Assembly: GCA_937891895.1 (NCBI GenBank)
Contig: CALATN010000172.1
Coordinates: 1-26,362 of the forward strand
Length of the DNA stretch: 26,362 nt
Direction: 5' to 3'
Source: an uncultured Clostridia bacterium
Lineage (GTDB): Bacteria; Bacillota; Clostridia; Oscillospirales; Ruminococcaceae
The position numbers and the translations under genes are program-made. The first letter of the stretch is position 1, and every line of letters starts with the position of its first letter. Under the pieces are notes generated by a model, which made no database searches, was not told where the DNA came from, and saw only the letters and a list, made by a program, of their open reading frames with translations. Of the stretch, positions 15,453 through 23,180 are shown one piece after another.

Positions 15453-17096
15453 TCAATGGAAATGTCTTCTTCTGCGCATAAGCTCTGCTCTCTTACCATC
15501 TGTGAAACTTGTGTCCTTTGAAAGATAACCCGAAACACGTCTGAGCCTTGTCACATTTTCTGAATTGCAAAGCGGACACTTATGAACTGTACTTCCGTTC
15601 CAACCACAATCATCACAATAATCCAACGGAAAGTTAATCCCGAAATAATTACAGTCATTATCATGAGCATATCGTACAGCTTCAATAATCGCTTCAATAT
15701 TTTCTCCGGGAATTTCTGCAAATTCAACGTAGGTAATACATCCGCCGCTGCAAAGTCTATGAAACGGAGCTTCAAGTTCAATCTTATCCATAAAGTAAAT
15801 ATCCGTATCAACAGGAATGTGGAACGAATTTGTATAGAAACCTCTGCTGCATACTCCTTCATTTCCCCACAATGCCTTGTCGTGCTCTGCAAATCTTCCT
15901 GTTACCCCTTCTGCCGCAGAAGCCAGAAGCGAAAAATTCATACTTGTATCTGCGCTCTTCATCTTCACGAAACCATTCATCATTTCAGCAATTCTGTATG
16001 CCTTTGAATAGTAACTTCTGTAATCATCTGCTGTTTCAAGCTTTACATCATAAAGGATCGAAACCGCATCCCAGATACCGATAAAGCCGATAGAAAGTGT
16101 ACCGTTGCAATACATTTCTTCTGCATTACCATTTTCACTGTTCATATATATTCCTGTTGATTCAATTTCAGGAACAAGATCACTCTTGCAAAGCGACTTG
16201 AAACGATGGATGAGCAATTCGGCTGTATGCTCCATTACCTCAAAAAGCAGCTCGTTGAAGCGTTCAGGATTTCTTCCTGACCTGAGTGCAAGCTGCGGAA
16301 GATTGATTGTTGAACAAGCAATATTTCCTCTTCCGATTGCGCCGATTTCGCCATTGATATTTGCCGCTACCCTTGATCTGCATCCCATAATTCCGATAAG
16401 TTCAGGAGGGTATACCGAATTTGAACTATGATCACAATTGAAATATGTAGGGATCATACGCTGTGCTGTAACCTTTGCAGCAAATCTGAAAAGGTCATAG
16501 TTTGGTGAACTCTTATCAAAATTCACTGCATTGCTGAGCTTAAAAACAACATTTGGAAAAATAAACGGATGCCCATCGCTGTCACCTCTGAGGATAGTAT
16601 CAAGAATAAGATGCGTTACTCTTCTTCCGTTTTCCGATGTGTCAAGCCCTACATTAAAAGTAACATACGGCTTTTCACAGCCCTTTCTGGAATAAAGGTT
16701 AAGATTTTCAAAAAGCATACAGAACGCATCAATGATTTCTTCGTCTGTTTCATTTTCAATGTATCCTGCAAGATCTGCGTCTGCATTGATAATGCCAATA
16801 CCGCCTGACTGAAGATTTGTAATATTAACAAGTGCACGATGAAGCTTGTTAAGCGCTACGGCAAAACCTCTGTTGCATTCTCCGATAAGCTTTGACGCTG
16901 ACACACCGATACAATTATGTGAAGTATCGTAATATTCAAGATCGTGAATATGTGAAATGCAGTTTCTGTGTTCTTCCGCATTTATCTGAGGAATTACCTC
17001 TCTGAAAAGTCTTTCGGTAACTACACTCTTACCGGCATCGGCAAGTACTCCTGATGCTGTATACTTTCTGTTCGCAAGTGTTCTCTTTTCGTTCAT
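15453..17096 (-). CDS. nrdD: Anaerobic (class III) ribonucleoside-triphosphate reductase
   Basis: NrdD reduces ribonucleoside triphosphates to deoxy forms without oxygen, using a glycyl radical. The C-terminus shows zinc cysteines at 494, 497, 507 and 510 and the glycyl-radical loop RRVSGYL with Gly523. The core block GNIACSTINLPQLAL and the region SHNCIGVSA hold candidate active-site cysteines. At 547 aa it is shorter than E. coli NrdD because no N-terminal ATP-cone is seen, which suggests loss of the usual allosteric ATP/dATP switch. The start at 17096 has GGAGGT about 7 nt upstream; the ATG at 17111 overlaps that site and is unlikely. It follows nrdG by 14 nt. Confidence 0.95.
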   Translation of the reverse strand: MNEKRTLANRKYTASGVLADAGKSVVTERLFREVIPQINAEEHRNCISHIHDLEYYDTSHNCIGVSASKLIGECNRGFAVALNKLHRALVNITNLQSGGIGIINADADLAGYIENETDEEIIDAFCMLFENLNLYSRKGCEKPYVTFNVGLDTSENGRRVTHLILDTILRGDSDGHPFIFPNVVFKLSNAVNFDKSSPNYDLFRFAAKVTAQRMIPTYFNCDHSSNSVYPPELIGIMGCRSRVAANINGEIGAIGRGNIACSTINLPQLALRSGRNPERFNELLFEVMEHTAELLIHRFKSLCKSDLVPEIESTGIYMNSENGNAEEMYCNGTLSIGFIGIWDAVSILYDVKLETADDYRSYYSKAYRIAEMMNGFVKMKSADTSMNFSLLASAAEGVTGRFAEHDKALWGNEGVCSRGFYTNSFHIPVDTDIYFMDKIELEAPFHRLCSGGCITYVEFAEIPGENIEAIIEAVRYAHDNDCNYFGINFPLDYCDDCGWNGSTVHKCPLCNSENVTRLRRVSGYLSKDTSFTDGKRAELMRRRRHFH

Positions 17097-17110
17097 AACA
17101 ACTACCTCCA

Positions 17111-17581
17111 TTAAGCAATCATTGCTCCGATTTCTCCGTTTATAACGCTGTACATATGCTGATTTGACGAGCCTGCATAAGGATTCTTGCCGTCACGAAG
17201 ACTCATAACAAAGCTACCTGCCTTGATATAATCAAGCAGTTCAAGAATATCTCTCGGTACATCACCAATTGAATTACCAGTGTACAGACAAATATTATAC
17301 TTCTTCTTTCTCAAACTACGAAGAAGCATTCTGAGTGCGTCAGGCTGTTCAAGTGGCTCACCGCCTGAAATTGTGATGCAATGATTGCGGCATCCTGACT
17401 CAATGAGTGAAACCGCAGCTTCAATGCTGATATTCTTACCGTTTCCATGAGTGCTGATATCGGAATTGTGACATCCCGGACAGTTTCTTGAGCACCCCTG
17501 AAAGAAAAATACACTTCTGATACCGGGGCCATCCGCTACGCTGCTTCTCATAAAACCTGCATACTCAAAAGTACAGTTCAT
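17111..17581 (-). CDS. nrdG: Anaerobic ribonucleotide reductase activating protein (radical SAM)
   Basis: NrdG uses S-adenosylmethionine and a 4Fe-4S cluster to install the glycyl radical on NrdD. The 156-aa protein has the radical SAM motif Cys30-x3-Cys34-x2-Cys37 (CSRNCPGC), DGPGIR (17-22) just before it and the SGGEP block. The start at 17581 (MNCTFEYAGF) fits the family and has AAGGAAG 8 nt upstream; the longer frame to 17647 runs into the promoter. It is transcribed first, with nrdD, from a TTTTGCTACAGATT promoter. Confidence 0.95.
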   Translation of the reverse strand: MNCTFEYAGFMRSSVADGPGIRSVFFFQGCSRNCPGCHNSDISTHGNGKNISIEAAVSLIESGCRNHCITISGGEPLEQPDALRMLLRSLRKKKYNICLYTGNSIGDVPRDILELLDYIKAGSFVMSLRDGKNPYAGSSNQHMYSVINGEIGAMIA

Positions 17582-17612
17582 CTCATCGCTTCCTTTCTTC
17601 TTTCCTGATTCA

Positions 17613-17660
17613 AGTATATCATTATTACTTATAAAAGAAAATGTCAAATCTGTAGCAAAA
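17613..17660 (-). promoter_or_regulatory. Promoter with the TTTTGCTACAGATT motif, copy B (nrdG-nrdD)
   Basis: On the minus strand the motif (17647-17660) is followed by exactly 28 nt and TATACT (17613-17618), 31 nt before the nrdG start. A TTGACA overlaps the motif end but sits 22 nt from TATACT (17 nt from an alternative TAATGA), so normal sigma-A use cannot be excluded for this copy. Confidence 0.7.
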
Positions 17661-17670
17661 CGGTAGCTTT

Positions 17671-17704
17671 GAATTGCAGAAAGCAGTTACGCTCTCTGCA
17701 ATTC
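17671..17704 (-). terminator. Hairpin after the DUF697-like gene
   Basis: GAATTGCAGA (17671-17680) pairs with TCTGCAATTC (17695-17704). It lies 11 nt after the stop codon; the T-run is weak. Confidence 0.6.
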
Positions 17705-17715
17705 AGACGCTTGTC

Positions 17716-18078
17716 TTATCTTACTGCCGCACGCTTTTCGAAATCCTTTGCAATGATCCATCCCACCGCTTCTGTCAGTGATGCGGCGGTTGTCGCGTTA
17801 ATCACGTTGCCGAAAAGCGGGAACCATCCGACAGCAACCTGAGAAGCCGCCCTGCCGACCGCCGAAGCTGTTGCAGAAGCAATTGCCGCCTTATGTGCCC
17901 CCTGCTCAAGTTCAAGATTGAATACCTTTGCAAGAGCCACCGACATTGTAAGCTGAATTGGCGTAATAATAAGATTGTCGCTGCACGGGAGCTGTGCAAG
18001 ACCCGCGCCTACTGCTGCGCAAGCAACGCTTGCTGTGTGAATTGCTGTGTGACATGCTGCACGCTGTGACTTTGTCAT
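17716..18078 (-). CDS. Small hydrophobic DUF697/YcjF-like protein
   Basis: This 120-aa, Ala-rich protein resembles the C-terminal DUF697-type domain often found attached to GTPases: IITPIQLTMSVALAKVFNLE, then a helix, then GWFPLFGNVINATTAASLTEAVGW. Two or three hydrophobic helices suggest membrane association. The start at 18078 (MTKSQRAACH) is preferred because GGAGG lies 9 nt upstream, while for the ATG at 18087 the site would touch the start codon. It stands alone between nrdG and VI-D array 2 but shares its promoter motif with the two GTPase genes at 21277-23022, so it could be a detached partner of those GTPases. The family match is by eye. Confidence 0.65.
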   Translation of the reverse strand: MTKSQRAACHTAIHTASVACAAVGAGLAQLPCSDNLIITPIQLTMSVALAKVFNLELEQGAHKAAIASATASAVGRAASQVAVGWFPLFGNVINATTAASLTEAVGWIIAKDFEKRAAVR

Positions 18079-18121
18079 AATAATCATCCTCCATATTGTT
18101 TCGTTTCTTTCTTACAATTAC

Positions 18122-18169
18122 ATTATAACAGCTTATCCGACAGTTCTCTATGAAGAATCTGTAGCAAAA
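18122..18169 (-). promoter_or_regulatory. Promoter with the TTTTGCTACAGATT motif, copy C (DUF697-like gene)
   Basis: On the minus strand the motif (18156-18169) is followed by exactly 28 nt and a perfect TATAAT (18122-18127), 43 nt before the start codon at 18078. The -35 position reads TAGAGA. The motif directly abuts the terminator of VI-D array 2. Confidence 0.8.
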
Positions 18170-18171
18170 CA

Positions 18172-18201
18172 AAAACACGACCTCGAAAAAGGTCGTGTTT
18201 T
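18172..18201 (-). terminator. Terminator of VI-D array 2
   Basis: AAAACACGACC (18172-18182) pairs with GGTCGTGTTTT (18191-18201). On the minus strand it is followed by TTTTTGTTTTG, which runs into promoter motif copy C. Confidence 0.88.
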
Positions 18202-18215
18202 TTATTTTGATTACA

Positions 18216-18326
18216 ATGTGGCTGTCTTACCGTTTGGTAAGGTAGCAGAACTTCGTCTTGGTGAGGTTATTCGCGAAGTTAAGTTGTAGAACCTTACCAA
18301 CCAAAAGGTTGCTAAGGTAGCAGAAC
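18216..18326 (-). CRISPR. Type VI-D CRISPR array 2 (one spacer), next to cas13d
   Basis: The leader-side repeat (18283-18326) is the 44-nt form with stem CCTTACCAACC/GGTTGCTAAGG and loop AAAA. A 31-nt spacer (18252-18282) follows, then a trailer repeat (18216-18251) whose 3' third has decayed. Read on the minus strand it lies between the cas13d stop and a strong terminator, with its own promoter. The repeats match array 1; the spacer is not found elsewhere in the window. Confidence 0.9.
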
Positions 18327-18379
18327 GTGTTATTCATTTAACACAATTATATCATATCACATATACGTTGATTTGTCAA
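18327..18379 (-). promoter_or_regulatory. Leader and promoter of VI-D array 2
   Basis: On the minus strand TTGACA (18374-18379), 17 nt, TATGAT (18351-18356), then 24 nt to the first repeat. The 24-nt stretch matches array 1 at 22 positions and the promoter geometry is the same. Confidence 0.82.
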
Positions 18380-18403
18380 TGTTCAGCTATTCCTTATCAA
18401 TAC

Positions 18404-18430
18404 GGCAGACAAGCATTCCGCTCATCTGCC
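18404..18430 (-). terminator. Weak hairpin after cas13d
   Basis: GGCAGA (18404-18409) pairs with TCTGCC (18425-18430) just after the cas13d stop. The stem is short with no clear T-run, so read-through towards the array is likely. Confidence 0.35.
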
Positions 18431-18437
18431 ATATATT

Positions 18438-21164
18438 TTATGCATTGTTCTCCAATGCATTTTTCTTACGCTCCTCCAGAATTTCCTGACGGTTGAATAC
18501 TTCCATTATTGTAAGATTCTTGAAACGGGAAAGATTATAACCGAAAGGTAAGCACAGACCCTTTACAACATTCTTTGAATAGGTGTTATGCTGTTTTGCT
18601 GCTTCAAGCTGCTTTTCAGCAGGAGAATTTCCTAACCACCCCTGCTTTTGACCATTAGACAAATATCTCTGCATAATATAATGGTAAATCATAAAGTAAG
18701 AATCAATATTTTTGATACCATCAATATACTTGTCCGCTTCCATAACGGCATTCAAATGCACAATTGCATTTCTGAAAGATTTATGGAGTTGCTTGTTATA
18801 ATGCTTACGGTCATTACCTGCTTCTTTATTTCTTGGTTTATCCGCCTTTCTGAAATATCCCCTATACTGCTTGTTTATCCATTTTTCTTCAAGTGCTTTT
18901 TCGACAAGCCTGCCGCAGAAATTTTCATAATCAGGCTTTCCATGCTTATCATATTCAATAAGTCCGTGAAGCTTGCTGTCTCTTTCAAGACAACAACAAG
19001 CTGTTGTGTAACGAGAGTTGACCTTGACAAGATTTTTCGTAAGCAGGTACAGCACCGTCAGATACAACCCGATTACTGCCTTGTAGCGTTCCTTTTTAAT
19101 GATATCCTGCTTATCTCTGGTAGCTTTTTGAGGAACAGATTCAAAATAATTAATATTCATCCCCAACAACATATTACAGAGGTGATTTACTTGTTCGTTT
19201 ACGGTAGGAACGACATCGGAATATTCAGTTACAGATTTATAATATCTTTCAATCTGTTCTTCAGGGAGTCTTTCAAGAACAAATCTGACAATCGCACTGT
19301 TATTCATAAGCCTGCGTGCATTCTGAGGATTTATGTATCGAATAACATACCAGAAACGGCGTGATTTGATGACGTTGTTAATAAGGAAATTTCTCATTCC
19401 TGTATCTTTCTTGTTGCCACTTTCCTTTGAAACACAAAGCTTTTTATCGACATACTTCATAAGATATGTATAAAGTTCATCATTATATTCAAGAATAAGA
19501 TTTCCTTCCTTATCCTTAAGACCAAGTATACAAACAGCGTCATTATACATCTTTTTGGTTACTTTCGGAATTTCAATCTTCATTCTTGCAAAGCTCTTGA
19601 GTGTACAGAGTTCTCTTGAAATTTTTTCACTGCCATCAAAAAACTTATATTCATTTTCAAAATTACAAGGAATACCGCATTCCTTCATTACACAAATAAA
19701 GCTTGCAATATTATCGAACTTGTTGATGAGTGAACTGATGAGCTCATTGATTTCCTTGCCATCAAGGAAAAGCGTAAGAACATAAAGCATTTTTACAAAA
19801 TACGTTGCTTCTTGCTTAATTTTTATTTCAGCAATATCAATTTCAATAGTACGTTCAGCTTCAGTTATAAGATCACAGATGCTCCGTGCATTCACCATAG
19901 TTATAAGACTATTAAGAATACTCTTGAGATTTTTGAAAGCGGAGTTGCTCTGGTCATCGTAGAGCTTGATCCGCGCCTCATCAGATAAACTGGATCTCAG
20001 ACTATTGACAAATCTTTCTGCAACAGCAGCGTTGCTTGCGTCAGTATAATATCTGTAAATGATAAAATCAATAAGGGTATACATTTTTCCTCTGATGGAA
20101 TCGTAGCCTTTTTCCTTAATCTTACCCAGATATTTTTCAAGCATTCGCTCACGGATTTCCCTGATGCTGAATCCAAGATTTTTTGATTCTTGTGTCACAA
20201 TAAATTTATAGTAACTGTTTACAATTTCAGATTTCTGTTCAGCAGATCCGATATTATAAAGTTTATAGAGAATGTAAAGATTTGTCTTGTTATTATTTAC
20301 AAAATCATCATTAACCTGACTAATTTTCTTGTTGTACATCTTATCAAGATATTTGCGTTTTTCCTTGATATGTGTATCATTTTTAGCATATACATCATAA
20401 ACATACATAGAGTTTTCGCTGTGAACACAGCTTTGCCTTACATCTGAAAGGATTCTGAACAATGTAAATAAATCATCTTTCTTTTTATCATTGTTATTAT
20501 CATTTTCGATTTGCTCATAGAAAACAGCAGGATGATAAAACATATATGGGAAGATATCATTTGTAAATTGTTCAAATTTTTTGCGCAACTTTTCATCTGC
20601 GCGCAAATCTTCCAATGTAGAACATGACGGAAACATACCAATGAAATCCGAACCATTTTTTCTGTGCGCCAGATTATTCAGCGAATAAACAATATTATTG
20701 ACATAAACAGCGAGAATCTTCTGAATGTCAAGAATATTGTAAGCAAGCTGAATGTGAATATTATCTTCAGAAAAAGCTTTCCCAAAAATTTCTTCTTCGA
20801 CTTTATCCTTGATACGGATAACATCCATACCAATTCTTTCGTTGCTGTCATCTCTCATTATTGAATACTCACGGGGATCATCGCCGGTAACAACAATATT
20901 CTTCTCACCTGAATTGCTATCCTTATTAAAGTTATTAATCCATCTGCCCTTTATTTTGTATTTCTTCCGTCCTTTTTCAGTTGCAATGTTAAGATTGTAA
21001 TTGCTATCACTTGCGTTGAGCTCTCTTACAACATCATCTGTAACTTCCTTTTCGAGAATGGCTGCATTTCCCTTACCAAAGGATGTTGTTACTACTTTAT
21101 CACCTACAATAAAAGCGGACTTAAATCCTGATGCCTTGATTTTTGACTTGTTCTTATGGTTCAT
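18438..21164 (-). CDS. cas13d: Cas13d, RNA-guided RNA endonuclease (type VI-D)
   Basis: Cas13d binds a crRNA, is activated by matching RNA and then cuts RNA in cis and trans through two HEPN domains; members of this subtype also process their own pre-crRNA. This 908-aa protein has HEPN motif 1 Arg243-x4-His248 (RQSCVH) and motif 2 Arg798-x4-His803 (RNAIVH), both intact, placed as in known Cas13d proteins (about 920-970 aa). The sequence is rich in Lys and Asn. The start at 21164 (MNHKNKSKIK) is chosen because GGAGG lies ~9 nt upstream; a TTG at 21179 overlaps that site. A TTGAAT-N17-TATAAT promoter lies at 21219-21247. A one-spacer array follows. The WYL genes are 3 kb away, beyond nrdGD. Confidence 0.97.
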   Translation of the reverse strand: MNHKNKSKIKASGFKSAFIVGDKVVTTSFGKGNAAILEKEVTDDVVRELNASDSNYNLNIATEKGRKKYKIKGRWINNFNKDSNSGEKNIVVTGDDPREYSIMRDDSNERIGMDVIRIKDKVEEEIFGKAFSEDNIHIQLAYNILDIQKILAVYVNNIVYSLNNLAHRKNGSDFIGMFPSCSTLEDLRADEKLRKKFEQFTNDIFPYMFYHPAVFYEQIENDNNNDKKKDDLFTLFRILSDVRQSCVHSENSMYVYDVYAKNDTHIKEKRKYLDKMYNKKISQVNDDFVNNNKTNLYILYKLYNIGSAEQKSEIVNSYYKFIVTQESKNLGFSIREIRERMLEKYLGKIKEKGYDSIRGKMYTLIDFIIYRYYTDASNAAVAERFVNSLRSSLSDEARIKLYDDQSNSAFKNLKSILNSLITMVNARSICDLITEAERTIEIDIAEIKIKQEATYFVKMLYVLTLFLDGKEINELISSLINKFDNIASFICVMKECGIPCNFENEYKFFDGSEKISRELCTLKSFARMKIEIPKVTKKMYNDAVCILGLKDKEGNLILEYNDELYTYLMKYVDKKLCVSKESGNKKDTGMRNFLINNVIKSRRFWYVIRYINPQNARRLMNNSAIVRFVLERLPEEQIERYYKSVTEYSDVVPTVNEQVNHLCNMLLGMNINYFESVPQKATRDKQDIIKKERYKAVIGLYLTVLYLLTKNLVKVNSRYTTACCCLERDSKLHGLIEYDKHGKPDYENFCGRLVEKALEEKWINKQYRGYFRKADKPRNKEAGNDRKHYNKQLHKSFRNAIVHLNAVMEADKYIDGIKNIDSYFMIYHYIMQRYLSNGQKQGWLGNSPAEKQLEAAKQHNTYSKNVVKGLCLPFGYNLSRFKNLTIMEVFNRQEILEERKKNALENNA

Positions 21165-21218
21165 ACAATCTGCCTCCAATTTATTTGAATTTAATATAAT
21201 TCATTACAATATATAGAT

Positions 21219-21247
21219 ATTATAACATATTTATTTCAACAATTCAA
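21219..21247 (-). promoter_or_regulatory. Promoter of cas13d
   Basis: On the minus strand TTGAAT (21242-21247), 17 nt, TATAAT (21219-21224), with the start codon 54 nt downstream. It is an ordinary sigma-A layout without the TTTTGCTACAGATT motif. Confidence 0.75.
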
Positions 21248-21276
21248 CTATTTTTTGGCAAATATGTCAAATTATA

Positions 21277-21966
21277 TTAAGCCATTGTCTTTAACTTTCG
21301 GCGACAGCTCGGAATATGATCAATAATATAATCATAAAATCCATCCACATTATAGTTGTATTCTGCAGAATAATAAACAGGCCTTTCAATAGTCACTCCT
21401 GTTGTTTCGCTAATACGCCTTCTTACAGATTCCGACTGTTCATCAAGGAACTTTGTAAGCTCTGTGTCAGGATTGCAATTACAGTAATCAAAATGTCTTC
21501 CCTTCATTGCCATATCAGCCTGATTAACAGCAACAAGAATTCTATCCGTCTGAATGTTCGGTGCAATTACATCTCCGATCAGATGATATGCTGTTCCAAG
21601 GTCACGAACAGTACCGTCTACAATAACCAACACCATATCAATAAGGGCGTATTCTTCATCTTCGATAGTACACGTGTCCCATAAGATATCCTTCAGCTTA
21701 TTTGCGTGAATACGATCCGATGCAACACCATCACCAAGCCCCGGGGTATCCCAGAGCCGTACCTTTTCTGTAAACAGATATGGAGTAACCTCCATAGTAT
21801 AAGGATCCGAACCATAGCCCACACCTGCAACAGCCTTTTCGAAAAGGCTGTTGAGGGTTGTAGACTTTCCTGCTCCTGTGCATCCCGTTACCAGTACATC
21901 AAGTGGGTAAAAGCCGGCACTGTCCAACCTATAGTCAATATCATCTGCTCTGTAATTTCTGTTCAT
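21277..21966 (-). CDS. P-loop GTPase B (YfjP/AIG1-like)
   Basis: This 229-aa GTPase has Walker A GCTGAGKS (28-35), WDTPGLGDG (72-80) as G3, and NQAD (148-151) in the G4 position where most GTPases have NKxD. It ends soon after the GTPase fold (IIDHIPSCRRKL). The start at 21966 (MNRNYRADDI) has GGAGG 6 nt upstream. It is 57 nt downstream of GTPase A on the same strand and similar to it throughout, including DLVLVILDG-like and MKGRHxD blocks, so the pair probably arose by duplication. The cellular role is unknown; relatives include dynamin-like and ribosome-linked GTPases. Confidence 0.88.
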   Translation of the reverse strand: MNRNYRADDIDYRLDSAGFYPLDVLVTGCTGAGKSTTLNSLFEKAVAGVGYGSDPYTMEVTPYLFTEKVRLWDTPGLGDGVASDRIHANKLKDILWDTCTIEDEEYALIDMVLVIVDGTVRDLGTAYHLIGDVIAPNIQTDRILVAVNQADMAMKGRHFDYCNCNPDTELTKFLDEQSESVRRRISETTGVTIERPVYYSAEYNYNVDGFYDYIIDHIPSCRRKLKTMA

Positions 21967-22023
21967 TGTTTTCCTCCCTGATTGTGTAACGGAATTCATT
22001 TTCAGCACATATCGCGAATGTTA

Positions 22024-23022
22024 TTATCTTCCGAACAAGCCCTTGAAGAAGCCTCCGACAGCACCAAAAATGCCTCCTACTGCTCCGCCAATTACCCTTC
22101 CTGGTGTTCCGAACCAAGCCTCACCGATTGCTGAACCAATCTGGACACCGCTTGTAATGCTCTCAACAAGAGTTTCCTTGAAACTCTTTTCGATATTCTC
22201 CTTATAGTCCATCACTTCATCGTTATCCTGCCATACATATGGATCCTGTGACATGTTCTGTGCATAAACAAGTCTCTTCTTCTTCGGTGTATGCTCAATG
22301 ATAAAGTACAAAAGCTTCGAAAGATTATATGGGTTCTGTTCTTCCCCATTTTCCTTGTAACCTGCACTATAATAAATAGGCATAATGTCAACGCCTGTCC
22401 CTTCCTTGATTCTACGATGAACAGACATTACCTTATCTTCAAGAAACGCCACAAGTTCAGGCTCCGGCTTATTGTTTTCCTTATCCCAATGACGTCCCTT
22501 CATTGCAACATCACACTGATTGATTGCAACAAGAATTCTGTCAGTCCTGTCGCTCTGATCAAGTGTTGGAATAATTACTTCATTGATAAGCTGATATGAT
22601 GTTCCAAGATCCCTGGAGCTTCCGTCAAGAATTACAAGAACAAGATCGATAAGTGCATTTCCTTCACTGTCCGTTTCCGTGAGCTTATCAATAATCATCT
22701 TTGAATTCCTGATGTCAGCTTCCTTTCCATCCCCAAGACCCGGACTATCCCAAAGGACAAGATTGTCATAATCATAACGCTCAATTGCAGTTGTTTCAGG
22801 ATCAGGTGTAATTCCTACCTTAGCTGTTTCCTTGCCAAACAATGCATTGATCGTCGAGCTCTTTCCGCATCCTGTTGCACCTGTAATAAGGATATTGACC
22901 TTCTGTCCCCTGAGGTCCTGAATGTTTCTGAGAATGCTGCTCTTTTCAATTTCTGTCAAATCTGAATTTTCAATACTGTCTCTGAGTCTGTCAATCTTAG
23001 CATAAATTCTTTCGTTCTCCAT
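22024..23022 (-). CDS. P-loop GTPase A with a glycine-zipper C-terminus
   Basis: This 332-aa GTPase has Walker A GATGCGKS (48-55), WDSPGLGDG (91-99) and NQCD (168-171), in the same variant form as GTPase B. An N-terminal helical region (1-40) precedes the G domain. The last ~40 residues form a Gly/Ala-rich zipper (GSAIGEAWFG, GGAVGGIFGAVGGFF) ending in Lys/Arg, suggesting membrane insertion or oligomer packing. The start at 23022 is chosen because GGAGG lies ~8 nt upstream; the ATG at 23037 overlaps that site. It is the first gene of a two-GTPase operon under promoter motif copy D. Confidence 0.9.
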   Translation of the reverse strand: MENERIYAKIDRLRDSIENSDLTEIEKSSILRNIQDLRGQKVNILITGATGCGKSSTINALFGKETAKVGITPDPETTAIERYDYDNLVLWDSPGLGDGKEADIRNSKMIIDKLTETDSEGNALIDLVLVILDGSSRDLGTSYQLINEVIIPTLDQSDRTDRILVAINQCDVAMKGRHWDKENNKPEPELVAFLEDKVMSVHRRIKEGTGVDIMPIYYSAGYKENGEEQNPYNLSKLLYFIIEHTPKKKRLVYAQNMSQDPYVWQDNDEVMDYKENIEKSFKETLVESITSGVQIGSAIGEAWFGTPGRVIGGAVGGIFGAVGGFFKGLFGR

Positions 23023-23066
23023 AATCTTTACCTCCATAAATTGTTTCGGGTTTTGTTTACAGTTTC

Positions 23067-23114
23067 AGTATAACATCAATTCTAAATATAGACTACGAAG
23101 AATCTGTAGCAAAA
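23067..23114 (-). promoter_or_regulatory. Promoter with the TTTTGCTACAGATT motif, copy D (GTPase operon)
   Basis: On the minus strand the motif (23101-23114) is followed by exactly 28 nt and TATACT (23067-23072), 44 nt before the start codon at 23022. The -35 position reads TAGTCT. The eight bases after the motif (CTTCGTAG) also match copy C (CTTCATAG) at seven positions. Confidence 0.8.
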
Positions 23115-23154
23115 CAAATTTCTACAAATATATTTACATCTGCATAAACAAAGA

Positions 23155-23180
23155 AAGTGCGGAAGAAACCATCCGCACTT
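23155..23180 (-). terminator. Hairpin, probable terminator
   Basis: AAGTGCGG (23155-23162) pairs with CCGCACTT (23173-23180). On the minus strand TTTCTTTG follows; on the plus strand a T-rich stretch follows after ~10 nt. Confidence 0.6.

Noticed and set aside
15453..17581. nrdG-nrdD as part of the CRISPR system
   Set aside because: They are standard anaerobic dNTP synthesis genes; only their position and promoter motif are unusual.
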